Of a stretch of DNA of 64,000 bases, positions 11,231 through 22,404 are shown piece by piece. Positions within the stretch are counted from its first letter, which is position 1. Each line of letters starts with the position of its first letter. The stretch is from the NCBI GenBank assembly GCA_037903355.1, contig JBAJFE010000026.1, positions 3,472,001-3,536,000 of the forward strand. The letters run 5' to 3'. This stretch comes from Trichuris trichiura. Taxonomy: Eukaryota; Nematoda; Enoplea; Trichinellida; Trichuridae. The notes beneath the pieces were generated by a model. It was given only the letters and a program-made list of their open reading frames with translations, searched no databases and was not told where the DNA came from. The position numbers were made by a program, and so were the translations under genes.

Positions 11231-12685
11231 TACAGGGGGCTCAAGATGCTTCGAGTCTAACATGCTTCCAGTGCACTACGCTGACTGCCGCTTCAGCGTT
11301 TCTTATTGCTCATCATACCTGCGCATCTTGATTGTAACCGTTCTTTGCCGTCGAACTAACGAACTCCCACTATGTTTAGGGATCTGTCTCTTTAACTGCT
11401 CTCATCAGTTGCTAGTCGCCCTTTAAGACGAGCAAATTTTGAATTTGGTTTCGTGACATCCACTTCATTATGACTAAATATACTGTCCTTTAATTTCAAT
11501 GCACTTTTCACATTGAGATTTCAAATTCATTAAGCCATCCAAAAAAAAGGTTTTTTGCACAAGTTAAAGTACTCTTCAACTGCCAACTGCAGCTCCTCGT
11601 TTCTAAATATCGTTCCTCGAAAGTGCTGCCTCAAATTACCGAAAAACTAGTCACTGAGACAAGATCTGGGCTGTATGGTGAATGCTTAGTCTGGGTAAAC
11701 CGGCATTCTTGGATGGCAGCTAGCGAAACTTTTGACTTGTGAGCTGGAGCGTTATCGTGCAGCCGCTGCACCTTGCGTGACAGCTTTCCTCGACGTTTTT
11801 TCATTGAATTACGAAACAGATGGAGCAAATTAGCATAATATTTACTTGTGATGATAGCCCCATATTCCATGTAATCAATTAGAAGCATTCCTTTTGCATC
11901 CCAGAAGATCGTTGCTAAAACTTTTCTCAGTCGGAGAACACCAATGCGCGCCATTACCAGTCTCTGAGAATCAGTGTGCCTCCACTGCCTGATTCGTTGC
12001 TTAGATTCCGGGTCATAGTGACCGAGCCACAACTCATCACCAGTTACTACGCGCCTCAAAAAATTTTCTTCTGATTTTTCAAACAACTCCAAAATTTCTT
12101 TCGAGTGTGCTACGCGAAGTTCTCTCTCAAAAGGTGAAAGAGATTTGGGCACCCAAAGTGCAGTGACCTTTGACAGCCTCAGGTGATCATGAAGAATGCT
12201 TTCAGCTGTGCCACAAGAAAGCTTAGTTCGTGCCATGATTTCTACAATTGCAATTCTTCTGTTCTCGAAGACCATCTTCTCTACAGCTGCAACATTTTCA
12301 TAAGAGGTGGGTTGAATTGGCCGACCAGACCTTGGTTCGTCAGAGATGAATTCTCTGCCCCGGTGAAACCCCGCGATTCAAAACGTGATTCGGGGATAGG
12401 AGAGCGTATCGTCCTTGTAAACTTCTAGCAGTAGCCTGTGGATTTTATCGCTCGATACTCCGTAAAACAAACATGTAATGGCAGCGCGTTGCTGAAATCG
12501 TACGTCGCTTCCATTTTCTGTAACTCACCTTGGAAGAAAAGCTCCTACAGCAGCAGAGAAACAGACGATCTCAAGTAACTTTGTATGCAGTTATGATGGA
12601 CGTCTGTCTACGTGAAAATAATAAAAAAGACTTTGAAGCACACAGAACGGGTATGTTAGGCTCGAAACGTTTTGAACCCCCTGTA
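11231..12685 (-). mobile_element. mariner element with both inverted repeats and TA duplication
   Basis: The left end TACAGGGGGCTCAAGATGCT (11231) and the right end on the minus strand TACAGGGGGTTCAAAACGTT (from 12685) match over about 31 bases, continuing into TCGAG-CTAACAT. Each is flanked by TA, the mariner target duplication. The total of 1455 bp is close to the usual mariner length (about 1.3 kb). It carries a decayed transposase on the minus strand and lies inside a Merlin fragment. Confidence 0.92.
11580..12400 (-). pseudogene. mariner transposase, frameshifted
   Basis: The best open part is 12275-11631. Its motifs run in order: SDEPRSGRP linker just upstream (near 12320), ESILHDHL (second helix-turn-helix), WVPKSLSPFE, VTGDELW (first Asp), HYDPESKQ, ATIFWDAKGMLLIDY, RLHDNAPAHKS (second Asp) and YSPDL (third Asp, in D34D position). 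Immediately after YSPDL a frameshift and a stop interrupt the C-terminal FFGNL block, which continues in another frame to about 11580. The N-terminal helix-turn-helix upstream of 12340 is also broken by a stop. All three catalytic Asp codons survive, but the gene is not translatable. Confidence 0.9.
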
Positions 12686-13147
12686 GATAGGCGTTAAGTG
12701 GGAGTCACTTTGATCGGTTAGGTGCTGTAGCACGTCAAACGTGGCCGGCGCTCAAATTCCAACAGAATGGAATAGGGCAACGTTGGAAACCTAAAAAATA
12801 TTTTTTTTCTTTTTATTAACGGCTGTTTCCAGTTGTGGTCAATACAAAAAGCAGAAATCGCCATTTGATTTGCAAAAACCAAATGTTACTGGTAACAGGC
12901 GAGCTTTATTTCCAGTCTTGTGACGAAAGCGAACTCATACAGAAAGTTCTGTTTCCTATGAATATGAAGAATGTGGGGGAAGTTTTCAACGAGGACTAAT
13001 TATTTTTCATAGTTTTTCTTCACGGTTGAATCCAATTTTAATTACTTTAGGGTTGCGTAGCTTTCAGAACTTTTCTGATCCCGTCCTCAGCGGCTTGTTT
13101 TTGTTTTCTTTATAAGTGTAACTTCTTGGTACGGGACTGTGAATTTT
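12686..13147. other. intergenic, nothing recognised
   Basis: No features that I can support between the mariner element and the hairpin repeat. Confidence 0.3.
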
Positions 13148-13303
13148 CATGTTAAACTGTTTGTTATACGGAATGTAAGTCCCGTTTAAAAATTTTAATT
13201 TTTCCGGAGCTTTCGGGTCAATCGTCACCATTGACCCGAAAGCTCCGGAGAAATTAAAACTTTAAACGGGACCTACATTTCGTATAACAAACAGTTTAAC
13301 ATG
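13148..13303. repeat. 156-bp near-perfect palindrome (fold-back element)
   Basis: Two arms of about 73-74 bases, beginning CATGTTAAACTGTTTGTTAT and ending in its reverse complement, meet at a 9-base centre (TCGTCACCA). By eye only about four mismatches and one single-base gap separate the arms. The inner end of each arm is GC-rich (CCGGAGCTTTCGGGTCAA). No target duplication is obvious. It could be a miniature hairpin transposon or the transcription unit of a hairpin RNA. Confidence 0.85.
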
Positions 13304-14029
13304 CTTTCTTTATAATATATCAATAAGCTGAAGATAGGACCGAAGGCTTCCTGACACCTATATAGCTTAGAAATATACAAAAGAGCTCCATCCATTCTAA
13401 AATACTGTGGCGGTTTGGTTCAACCATTATGAAGTAATAAATTTTCTACTGTAAGTATCCATTCTGTGAACAAAAGGTTTGAGTTTATTGGAATCATAGT
13501 ATGGTGTGTAACAAGAATAAAGCGATATGAAAATGTTAACAGACGCCTAACATACACACTGTTTTTGTTTTTATATGGCTGGGTAGCTTGCTGATAAGAA
13601 CCTATTTGAACGGGGTATGGGCATAAGCAGGCTTGGTTGAAAAACAGAGACTGATATTTAAACGTACAATTCATGCAAACTTTTCTTTTGATTTGATTGT
13701 ACTTCTGCCACTGCTTCCACAAAATCTTGATGGGAGATGACTGCTTTATTTTTGCGCAGCGCGATCATTCCCTAAACGACTGTCAATTGACATGGCGGGT
13801 CGAAATCTTGCTAGAAAGCTTACAGCTTCAATAACAACTGCCTTGCACTGTGCACCATTGAAGTCGTGGGCGAAGCTGGCGATTTCAGCAAAATTAACAG
13901 AAGGGCTGCAAATTAGGAATGAACTGAAGCATCACTGTTAGAATGGCTATGCAGAACTCTTAACGTTACCAAAGGAATATTAAATTACAACACAGCTGCA
14001 AGAAACGAAAATTTTTGTTGCATTTTTCT
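13304..14029. other. intergenic, nothing recognised
   Basis: Only short AT-rich frames; no feature that I can support. Confidence 0.3.
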
Positions 14030-14044
14030 ATTATTATTATTATT

Positions 14045-14080
<36 letters not shown>

Positions 14081-14096
14081 GCTGCTGTTGTTGTTA
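14030..14096. repeat. compound microsatellite (TTA)n(TTG)n
   Basis: About six TTA units pass directly into about sixteen TTG units, with two TGC interruptions near 14081-14086. Confidence 0.95.
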
Positions 14097-14949
14097 TCAA
14101 TACTTTTTTTTACACTCCACTATCGCAGAACCTCGATCGTTTGAACCCTGACTACCTAAACTGACTGGGAAGCAAAAAACTTTTAACTTCAAAAAAGCGC
14201 AAAATTCTAAAAGGTCAGGCGCTGGTTTTTAGAGGGTTGCATGGTCACTTTTCCTGGAGACATATTCCTACTTTCCTGCCACCGAAGTTCTTGGCAGTAT
14301 TAGGTTCTTCTATGAGCACGACGGTGTCTTCTGGTTTACCTGATATTTCATCCGCTTGACAAGAAATTTGAGTATCACCAACTATCCGTGTTTTATCTTT
14401 CATAGGGTCAGCGAATTTAAGGAGTCTTGACCGTTTTGCTGCATTACTAACTGACCCTAACTTACGTACGACTGTTACCAGCTTGTTGCTCTGAAGCTGC
14501 AAGAATGTTCAGTTTTGCGTAAAGTGCACATGTCCTTTTGTTGTTTTAATTGTTCTCATCAGAAGAAGAAAACTCAGTGGCTAAATATTGGCCTGTTGGT
14601 CCTGAAGAGTGGATATGATTGAAAAATAAATGCCTAACCAATGAAACAATTCTTATGGCTATAACCTTGGTCAAGCATGTTTACTTCATTGTAATTTTCA
14701 GCTCACTCGCTTGTTCCGTCTTTATTTATCGGTACGACCGTTTAAGCAAATCAACAGCAGACGGAACAACTACGAAATGTTTTTAGACGTATTTTGAAAG
14801 CTCTAACACGATAAATATGCACAATCACTATTTTCATTTTTATCACTAGCTCTGCCCCACTCGCTAGATAACTATTCGTTCTTTAACTACAGATACTGTT
14901 TACTAATGAGCCATTACGAAGGAACAAACTAGCTTTTTACACAGAATGG
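14097..14949. other. intergenic with one open frame of unknown value
   Basis: A minus-strand frame at 14502-14245 (about 85 residues) has no ATG start and no family features. It is not annotated as a gene. Confidence 0.25.
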
Positions 14950-16135
14950 AATTCTAACAATCCCTAATCAGGTAGCGGATATTATAAACTTGATCGAAGT
15001 CGAGAAGAGATATTTGCAGCAAATACAAGTTCAGCCAGTACAATTTGAAGAGAAACTGAAACGATATTTGGATGAAAACGATGTAAAGAAGATATTATTT
15101 ATGTGAACGAAACCGGACTAATTATCGGTTTGCCGCAAGGGTAATCTTTGCCACGATAAGAAATGAACAATGAACGTATTACGTGAATAGCGGGTGCAAG
15201 TTTTTCTGGCAGACACCACATTTCTCGGGTTTCTCGAGACACCTCATCGGAAAATCTTAGAATCCTACGAGTTTCAAGAATTCAAGTATCTTCCAGTCGT
15301 GCATATGATATAACCTTAACAGGTACGTGGAGCATTCGTGGAAGATTTGTTGGCGGTAACTGCTCTAATACGCGACATTACAGTAAAAGCGATGACAATG
15401 GGAATTCGAACGTGACTATACATTCCAGCACAGTGAGAACGTGGATGACCCAGGCCTTAATGGTTGCTAGATGAACAGCTCATTGTGACTCCATAAATTC
15501 CGCCAGTTCACTGAACCAGTGTTCCGCGGGTTAGGTCTAGATTCCTCGCATTCCATTTGCCATAGGGTCTAATCCAAAAGCTGGTATTCCGCAGTGCGGC
15601 AGTCAGAAGAGTGCTTGGTTAGACAACGAAATTTTCGAAGGGTAGTTTAAAAAAACATTGACACGTGTGGTGAAAAGATATTAAAAACATTCCCAAAAAT
15701 GGTAAGGTGCTGCTGTTAATAAATAATGCTCCGTCGCATCCGGCTGCAGAATCACCGAACAGAGCTGACGTACTTTGGCTGTAAAACTCTTCCCACCTAA
15801 TATTATGTCTTTAATACAGCCTATGGATCAATGCGCGATTGAAAATTTGAAGCGTTTATACTGAAAATAGCTCCGTCGTTACTTCTTTTACTGTTAAAAA
15901 TTAACGATATGCAAGCAGTGACGAGCATATATAAGGGAGTGGTTCTGAATGACTCTTGTTATATGTTACCGGAGCTAAGATATCATGAGGCAGTCACTGT
16001 GGAGAAGTTTGTGGAGTGAACTCAATGCAAACGAAACTTTCAGCAGTACCAATCAGTGCTGAAGAAAAAGTAGCACAGATATTGGGGATACTGAAAGTGC
16101 CACATGGAAACGATAATTTTGATATTGAAAAATAG
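14950..16135 (+). pseudogene. jerky/Tigger-like DDE_1 transposase, heavily decayed
   Basis: Fragments in order on the plus strand with many stops: a VNETGLIIGLPQG block near 15110, VLLLINNAPSHPAAE near 15715, and SLIQPMDQCAIENLKRLY near 15810-15860, followed by basic residues. The order and spacing are those of the CENP-B/jerky/Tigger DDE_1 domain. The second catalytic Asp has become Asn (INNAPSHP). The third (PMDQ) is kept. No terminal repeats were identified. Confidence 0.7.
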
Positions 16136-16350
16136 TTCAGAGCAATAATGATTTCAAATGCTGAAACACGATGATATTTTTAAATAAGTAATAAAAGGCA
16201 GCAGAAACAAAAAGAAAAACTTGATTAAGAAAGAGTAGTGGAGAACTTTGAATGCCTTTCCTGTGATAAAACCTTTTAATTTTTGGTTTGGAAATTGCTC
16301 TAGAACGGCTTGAAAAGTAAGAGAATGTCATTCAAAGGGTCTATTGCAAC

Positions 16351-17695
16351 TAAAGTCGGCCTTTGTTATTCGCGGATTCTATAGAAAGCGGTTTGTCCGG
16401 CGTGAAATAGTGACGTCATCTTTTACACGGCGGTACACGAGGTAAAGCCTAGAACAGTCAGTGGTTGCTGGAAGTGTTTGTGGGGAGATGCAGTCAGTGA
16501 ATGTGAATACTTAGGTGCCATCGATGAGGAGGTCATGGACATAGTGAATATTGCCAAGGAGTTGGGATGTGAGGACTTCTCCGACATAATAGAAAACGAT
16601 ATCGGGGAGCACATAGAAGATTGTGGAAATGGAAGCTGAGCTCGGAAATGGAAGCTGAGCATCTCGATGAGCTGATGCAATCACCTACGGGCAGCGACGA
16701 TGACGTTATTGGAAGATAGAGGAGCTCAAACACCTTGGATTGGACGCTGCAAAAGCTTGCCAGTATTTTCCGGCAAGCTCAGGTCCTAAAGGATATGATT
16801 GCTGACTACAATTTATCCATGGAATGTGGCATCATGGTTATCTGAGGAATAACGGCTTCGTTGAAGCCGCTACAAGATTTGTTCGATGAAGCGAAGAAAG
16901 GGAAAGGCAGCTTCCTATAACAACGTCTTTAGACAAAGCTCTGACAGCTGCAGAGACTAACATTTTAAGGCGAGAAGTTTTGCTACCAACAAGTTCAAGA
17001 AGCCCTAGCTAAGGCTGGTTGGTCTCCAGGGGATCTGTGCCCACCTACAGAAAGTGGGTAAATTGCCTGATTCCTGACGCCCCAAACGTTTCTGCCGTAG
17101 AGGTTTCGTTCTATGTGGACGCATTCTATTCAATGTTCAGTATTTCTGCTTAAGTGCGCCTCTGGTTTGTTAGATCTACGGCTTTTCCCGTTCTTGTCTG
17201 CGAAGGTATCTGTGATTTAAACGAAACAGTTGCTCTACCAACGGGTGGATGAGCGATTATTAGGAAAAAAAGTGGATTTTTGAGTGGAGTTTTTTAAAGT
17301 GCGCCTCTCTGTTTTATATTTACCGTTCTCTCTGTACCCATTCCGGGCACTAGCACATCGCTTAGCTCATTAAAGAAAGGCCACTCTCACTATTTTAGAG
17401 AAAGAAAACTTTACTCTCATCCTTTCTTGTGTCTAACGGCTTGGACTCTGACGGCTAACCCTATTGGGTAAGTGCAGTCCCACCGATGTCATTATCTCGT
17501 AGCTATATTCCGTAGTACCAAGCTTCGAAGGATCACTAGGTATGATGACCGTTCCGGAAGGAATTCAAGGGGGTAGGAGGATATACGCGGCTAGAATATA
17601 AGCTCTTTGGCTTTTTTCATAGGGTATCCTATATAACGCGGTGAAACGCTCAATATTTTGGGCGAATTAACCGTGGTTAACGAGGGCTGACTGTA
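16351..17695 (+). mobile_element. Tigger1-like element, internally deleted copy A
   Basis: The left end (TAAAGTCGGCC..., 16351) and the right end on the minus strand (TACAGTCAGCCCTCGTTAAC, from 17695) are an inverted pair flanked by TA. The interior (about 16420-16930) codes for the acidic C-terminal part of a Tigger1-type transposase, broken by stops. Downstream runs a 3' region that is also present, inverted, in the copy at 61745-62931. The DDE core is missing, so this is a deletion derivative. Confidence 0.8.
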
Positions 17696-17877
17696 CACGT
17701 GACTTGGTAATTTAAAGGCAGGTAAAAGTTTTGAAACAATTCTCTATTACGCACTTTCTTGATAGTTTGTAGTTTTTTGGCGTAATCTCATAATTTGACC
17801 TATAATATAACTTGCTGTGCATTCAGAATAAGTTTTAATGATCTATTGTTTGAAGTAAAATGGAAATAAAAACAGGA
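17696..17877. other. short spacer
   Basis: AT-rich, no features seen. Confidence 0.3.
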
Positions 17878-18229
17878 TTTTTCGGAATTCTCCCCAGCGC
17901 CGGCCGAAGCGGCAACTTGAAGCGGTTATGCGCAACAATAATGCGGATTAGCGGAACAACTGGAGGGACGTTTTACTGTAGGTTACTGAACACTTGCCAC
18001 GCAAATTGAACGAAGAGGACAATGGAGCATCAGCGGCACACGCAATAGGTGCGGTCACTGACCAGCGGATTACGTGAAGAGGAATTCCGTTACAGCAATG
18101 GAGTAGCGGTTGCCAATGTCACTAATGCGGTTACTGACCCTTTCGAGTTGTCCTCAATTCGCGTTAATCAGCGCTTGACTTCCTTTGAAGTTACCGCCTC
18201 AGCCTACGCTGGGGAGATTCCCGAAAAAA
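17878..18229. mobile_element. miniature inverted-repeat element, about 350 bp
   Basis: The left end TTTTTCGGAATTCTCCCCAG (17878) is repeated in inverted form at the right end (CGCTGGGGAGATTCCCGAAA, to 18229), about 22 bases with two or three differences. The interior holds no gene. A separate pogo-like terminus (TATAACCTCGATTATCC on the minus strand) lies just downstream near 18335-18352. Confidence 0.6.
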
Positions 18230-18398
18230 CCCTAAAAACGTTAAGACAGAAACCAGGTTGTTAATGTTTAAAAAAATGTTTAACGTTGAGAAGCTGCGAA
18301 TCGATTATCCGAGCTACTTTCGGTCTCGTTTATCTTGGATAATCGAGGTTATACTACACAGAATATCATAAGTGATTGAAATGTACAACTTTGCTTAC

Positions 18399-21300
18399 TC
18401 GACTCTCATTTTTCTTGCGTGTAGTTGCATAATCCTAGACCTAGCAACTTCGTTTGGCATTGGTATCTCGATTTTTCGGTCAATTCGTCCACTGCGAAGT
18501 AGTGCTGGGTCCAGTATGTCGACACGATTTGTTGCACAAATAAGTCTTACGTCAGCATTCACCGGAAACCCATCTAACTGGTTTAATAGTTCCATCATCG
18601 TACGCTGGATTTCCCTTGAACTTCCACGTTCTGAACTACACCTGGACATGCCTAAAACGTGCCTTATTTCTTTTAGCCTGTTTCGTCAGCAAGCAGAAAT
18701 GTTACTGAAAACGTGGCTCTTCTGTATGGGGGCGCAGAATTTATGCAGTGTTACAGATACGCCGTAAACGAAAGACTTCCTACCAAGTGCGTAGAAATCC
18801 ATAATATAATTACTGAAATTTTGACCGTCGAAAATTTTTTATTGTGCAAAGCCTTCGGGATGCATCTGTTCCCGTCTTCAGGGCAAGAGTAATGGCAGCA
18901 AGCAGGTGTAGGAGTTCGCTAGGCACTCTACTTACGTTAAAGGAATCTAGGATGAAGTTATTCCACTGACCTTTCCGTTTCTCCTTTCTTTATTCTTCGA
19001 TTTCGTATTTTCTTTCTCGTCATTTTAATTTTATTCGCTGTTTTTAAACCTCCCGGGAACTCTGTCCTTTAAAGTAATTAGAGTGCCCAAAGGGCTACAA
19101 TACCTGCATTCTTGCGCTAAATTAAAGACAGGAACAGACGTTTCTTGAAGCATCGCACAATAAAACATTTTCACGAGTCGAATTTCCAAGATTGCATTAG
19201 GAGCACAGATAATTAAAAAAGAATACATTTGCTACAGGCTGTTCAGTGATATGCTGTTACAAAAGTATGGATTATTTACAAAAAATCAGGTTGAACATTC
19301 TTTCTTTATAATGGATCTGCCTAATTTCGCTTTTCTTAAAATTTGTAGGTATTGCGAGTCCATTTATTCTTACTGACTGTAACCACTACTGTAATTGAAG
19401 AAAAACGGTAAACTGAGAAGGAGCAAGCTATCAATAAAAACTAGATTCGCTGTTCTTAAAATGTTCAATGATCGAAGCTTTCGGAATGAACCTGTTCTGT
19501 CGTCAAAACCTTGTGCTGTCAGAATTTTTAGGCAAAATGTCTCAGCTCTGATACCAAAACATAAACTTTTACTCTCATTGTTCCGTTTATTAGGCCATGT
19601 AACATTAATATTGTCTTATGAATGCTGATGCTAGTTAAAATCCTGAGAATGAACCATTTCATAAAAAAACTGAAAGATGAGGATGCCTAACAATGATACT
19701 CCTCTGCTTTAAGAGGGCAATGCAATATTAACCTTTCAAAGAATGAAAATTGAACAAACCTATAGCGTCTACTTCATCTATGAAAATAATGGAAGGTGCT
19801 TTTGCTCTGGCTAGCTCGAACGTTTGTCTAACCATCTTCGCACCCTCACCAATATACATCCGTATTAACAAAGTACCAGTTAGTCGCAAGAACGTGCTTT
19901 TCGTTTGCGCAGCCACCGCTCTTGCCAACATAGTTTTACCTGTCCCAGGTGGGCCATATAGAAGCACTCCTTTACTTGGAATAATACCAAGCTTATTGAA
20001 TAGTTCTTTTTTGGTAATTGGTAAAACAATGGCTTCGATCAGTTCTTGAATCTGTGCATCCAACCCACCGATATCAGAATAACTGTCCTTTGGCCGCTCG
20101 TCCAATTCCATAGCCTAGCGACGTTCAAACAATTAATTGTGCAATTTTTTAGACTTTTTCTTCCAACAATATAAAATGATTGTGGGAAAATAAGCTGGTT
20201 AGAATATGACAATTAATAGAAGACAGATTATCACAGTAGCACAAACGAAGAAAGTGTATAATAAAAGCAAAAATGCAGAACTAATTGATAATATCTGTTT
20301 TGCAGCTTTTCTCTTGCGTCGACTGGAAGAAATGCCTGTGATGAATAAATTTGCACTAAAGGAAAACTTTTTTAACCATCAGTGACTGATAGAAAGCAGT
20401 CTGCAAACTCCGGAAAGTTGTATGTTTTTGACCACAAGCAGTCCGTAAAAAATAAACCGATGCATATTCAGTTCATAATAAACAAATACACACTTGGTGC
20501 ATCTGACGGACTGAAAACTAACTGGCGTAGAACGGTTCTCTGCAATCCGTTTTATGAGCTCACAGAGGTTTCAGTTGCTTCAGTGCCCAAAACATTATAC
20601 TTGAAAATCCCTTCGTCTGATTATCAATCGTCATCTTGGTAGACGGTTGAGAAGCTAACAGTAAAAGAAGAAAACGTTGTGAGTCTGTCTAACCACAGAT
20701 AAAGAGCTTCACAAAAGGCCTGATTCAGTGGAAACTTGAATCGGTTATTAAAGTAATTCAGTTGGTAAAAAGGTTTTGGCATGCCGTTAGTTGATAACAT
20801 TGAAAGAGGAAACAAATCCAAATATCTAATGGGTTTTGTTGGAAAGCACTGGGGAACGCACAGTTTGGTAACAATAATGCAGGCGAATTGACGTGAACAT
20901 TTAAGTTCCTGTTGGTCATGCTTAGTACATACTACCTCAGCTTAAGCCAAACTTATACTCTTGCTTGACCAAAAGGAGTCAGTTTCCAAGGACTGCAGTT
21001 ACTGTATTCGACAGTAGCAGGGCAAAACAGTCCTGTGAGACCTTCTGCTGATCAAGCAAGCATACGTTTCTAGCTTAGGCCTAAGTGGCGTATGTTCACC
21101 ATGATCAACAGGACTTTAAAGTTTCCATTTTATTCGTCTACAATCCAACCATCATGCCATACTCTCCGTGGGGCACTGAAAATACCTGTCGTATGTCTGA
21201 AAAAAAAAACAATTAAGCGTAGTTTACTGATGACGTACCTGTATTCGGACATCGTGACAGGGTGGCAGCATTTCTAATATCACGCGATTCTTCCTGTGAA

Positions 21301-21538
21301 GACCAACAAGCTCCCCAGGAACTAACATTTGTAAAGGGACAAATCCTGGATTAGGTAAGAAGTAGACACCTCGTTCATCTCCTGTTTTTACGATTATGCC
21401 AACGTTGTTCTTCTGGCTCACAACAATTTTAGCAGCTAATTTATCGCAAATGGAGTTTTCGTCTAACGTGACAATTTCTACAATCATCGCCACAACCAGC
21501 GGCAGTTTATGGAAAAGTTTCAAGCGACGCTTGTTTTC
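18399..21538 (-). CDS. PSMC3: 26S proteasome regulatory ATPase RPT5 (PSMC3), divergent, both ends unlocated
   Basis: Three exons on the minus strand join in phase: 21538-21239, 20114-19760 and 18651-18399, about 302 residues. Exon 1 here carries the OB-domain region ([22 protein letters not shown]). The next begins AMELDERP and YSDIGGLD, with Walker A GPPGTGKT, pore loop [10 protein letters not shown] and Walker [12 protein letters not shown]. The third has [34 protein letters not shown] (arginine fingers) and [19 protein letters not shown] and the exon junctions align residue for residue with RPT5 rather than the other five RPTs. Exon 3 ends at a good donor (GTAAGC) that precedes an in-frame stop. 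The last 60 or so codons, including the C-terminal HbYX-type tail used to open the 20S gate, are not in the next 2 kb, which is transposon DNA. The N-terminal coiled coil (about 60 residues) is also unlocated. It is more divergent than expected for RPT5, so it is either a diverged paralogue or a decaying copy. Confidence 0.85.
18652..19759. other. intron of the RPT5-like gene
   Basis: About 1.1 kb between the RPT5-like exons. No other gene or mobile element recognised. Confidence 0.6.
20115..21238. other. intron of the RPT5-like gene
   Basis: About 1.1 kb, no feature recognised inside. Confidence 0.6.
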
Positions 21539-21770
21539 CTAGAGGCAAAGCATATAATTTAAGGTTATAATTGATTACTGGCAGATGATTATTTATGAAC
21601 TACTAAACAAAACTGAGAGCACTGGGGAAACTGTTTAGCAGGCAGTAGTCGAACCATTCATAAGACTCTTCTAACTTCTTCGAAGCACTACGTTTTGCTG
21701 ATAACATTTTCTCAGCGACATTTTGCTTCTGACGTTCTGCCGGCGAAGTTTTGCTTGCAAAACTTTAGAG

Positions 21771-22226
21771 CAGGTTTTCTCAAAGTCAGGGTTGCCAGGG
21801 TCCCCCTGTGAACTTTTCCGAGCGTTTGGGCTCCCCTCTCCACAATTCTGATTAGTCAATTTCGAGTGCGCTGATTGGCTCGACGAGAAGACTAAGAGTA
21901 GCCCAAACGTCATATGTAGGTGTTGCACAAAGTTATGTGGGGAAAGTGTTTCCCGGATAGTGTGCCAAACACTTACTTTCTCACCCCCGAGGCAGCTCAC
22001 CCCTGTCCTCCCTTACAGCCAATCAGAATTGCGGGGCGCAACAGCATGCAGCTTTCTCTTACGCAGGAGGCACAATATCTGACTCGCAGGGCATACCTTC
22101 CTATGCATTTCAGCACAATGGCCCAGGTGGGGCATGTGCCCTCCACAGCTAAAAAGAGTCCCCCAAAAGCCCCCTTGGCGATTCAGACCCCCTGTTGGGG
22201 CAGATGCCCCACCGTGAGAATGACTG
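21771..22226. mobile_element. hAT-type miniature element with perfect 8-bp target duplication
   Basis: The element begins CAGGTTTTCTCAAAG and ends, on the minus strand, CAGTCATTCTCACGG. It is flanked on both sides by CTTTAGAG (21763-21770 and 22227-22234). Eight-base duplications and CAG...TTCTCA termini are hAT hallmarks. The 456-bp interior is C-rich and shows no transposase. Confidence 0.8.
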
Positions 22227-22234
22227 CTTTAGAG

Positions 22235-22404
22235 CATAGGTTCTCAAACTTTTTCGCTCCATCACCCTCCGTGGAAAAATTTTTGCAGTGCCATTATGCG
22301 TGGGAAAATCTTGCAGAAAAGACTTCTCCGGTCGTTTTCGATGGCCTCACTGCCCTCCTTGAAGTGCCTTATCAACTCATAGACAACCGGTTTAGATGGT
22401 GCAC
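22235..22404. mobile_element. isolated hAT terminus
   Basis: CATAGGTTCTCAAACTTTTT starts directly after the CTTTAGAG duplication of the previous element. It matches the termini of the small hAT elements at 28404, 29885 and 39318. Its partner end was not found; the sequence runs into the repeat at 22405. Confidence 0.45.
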
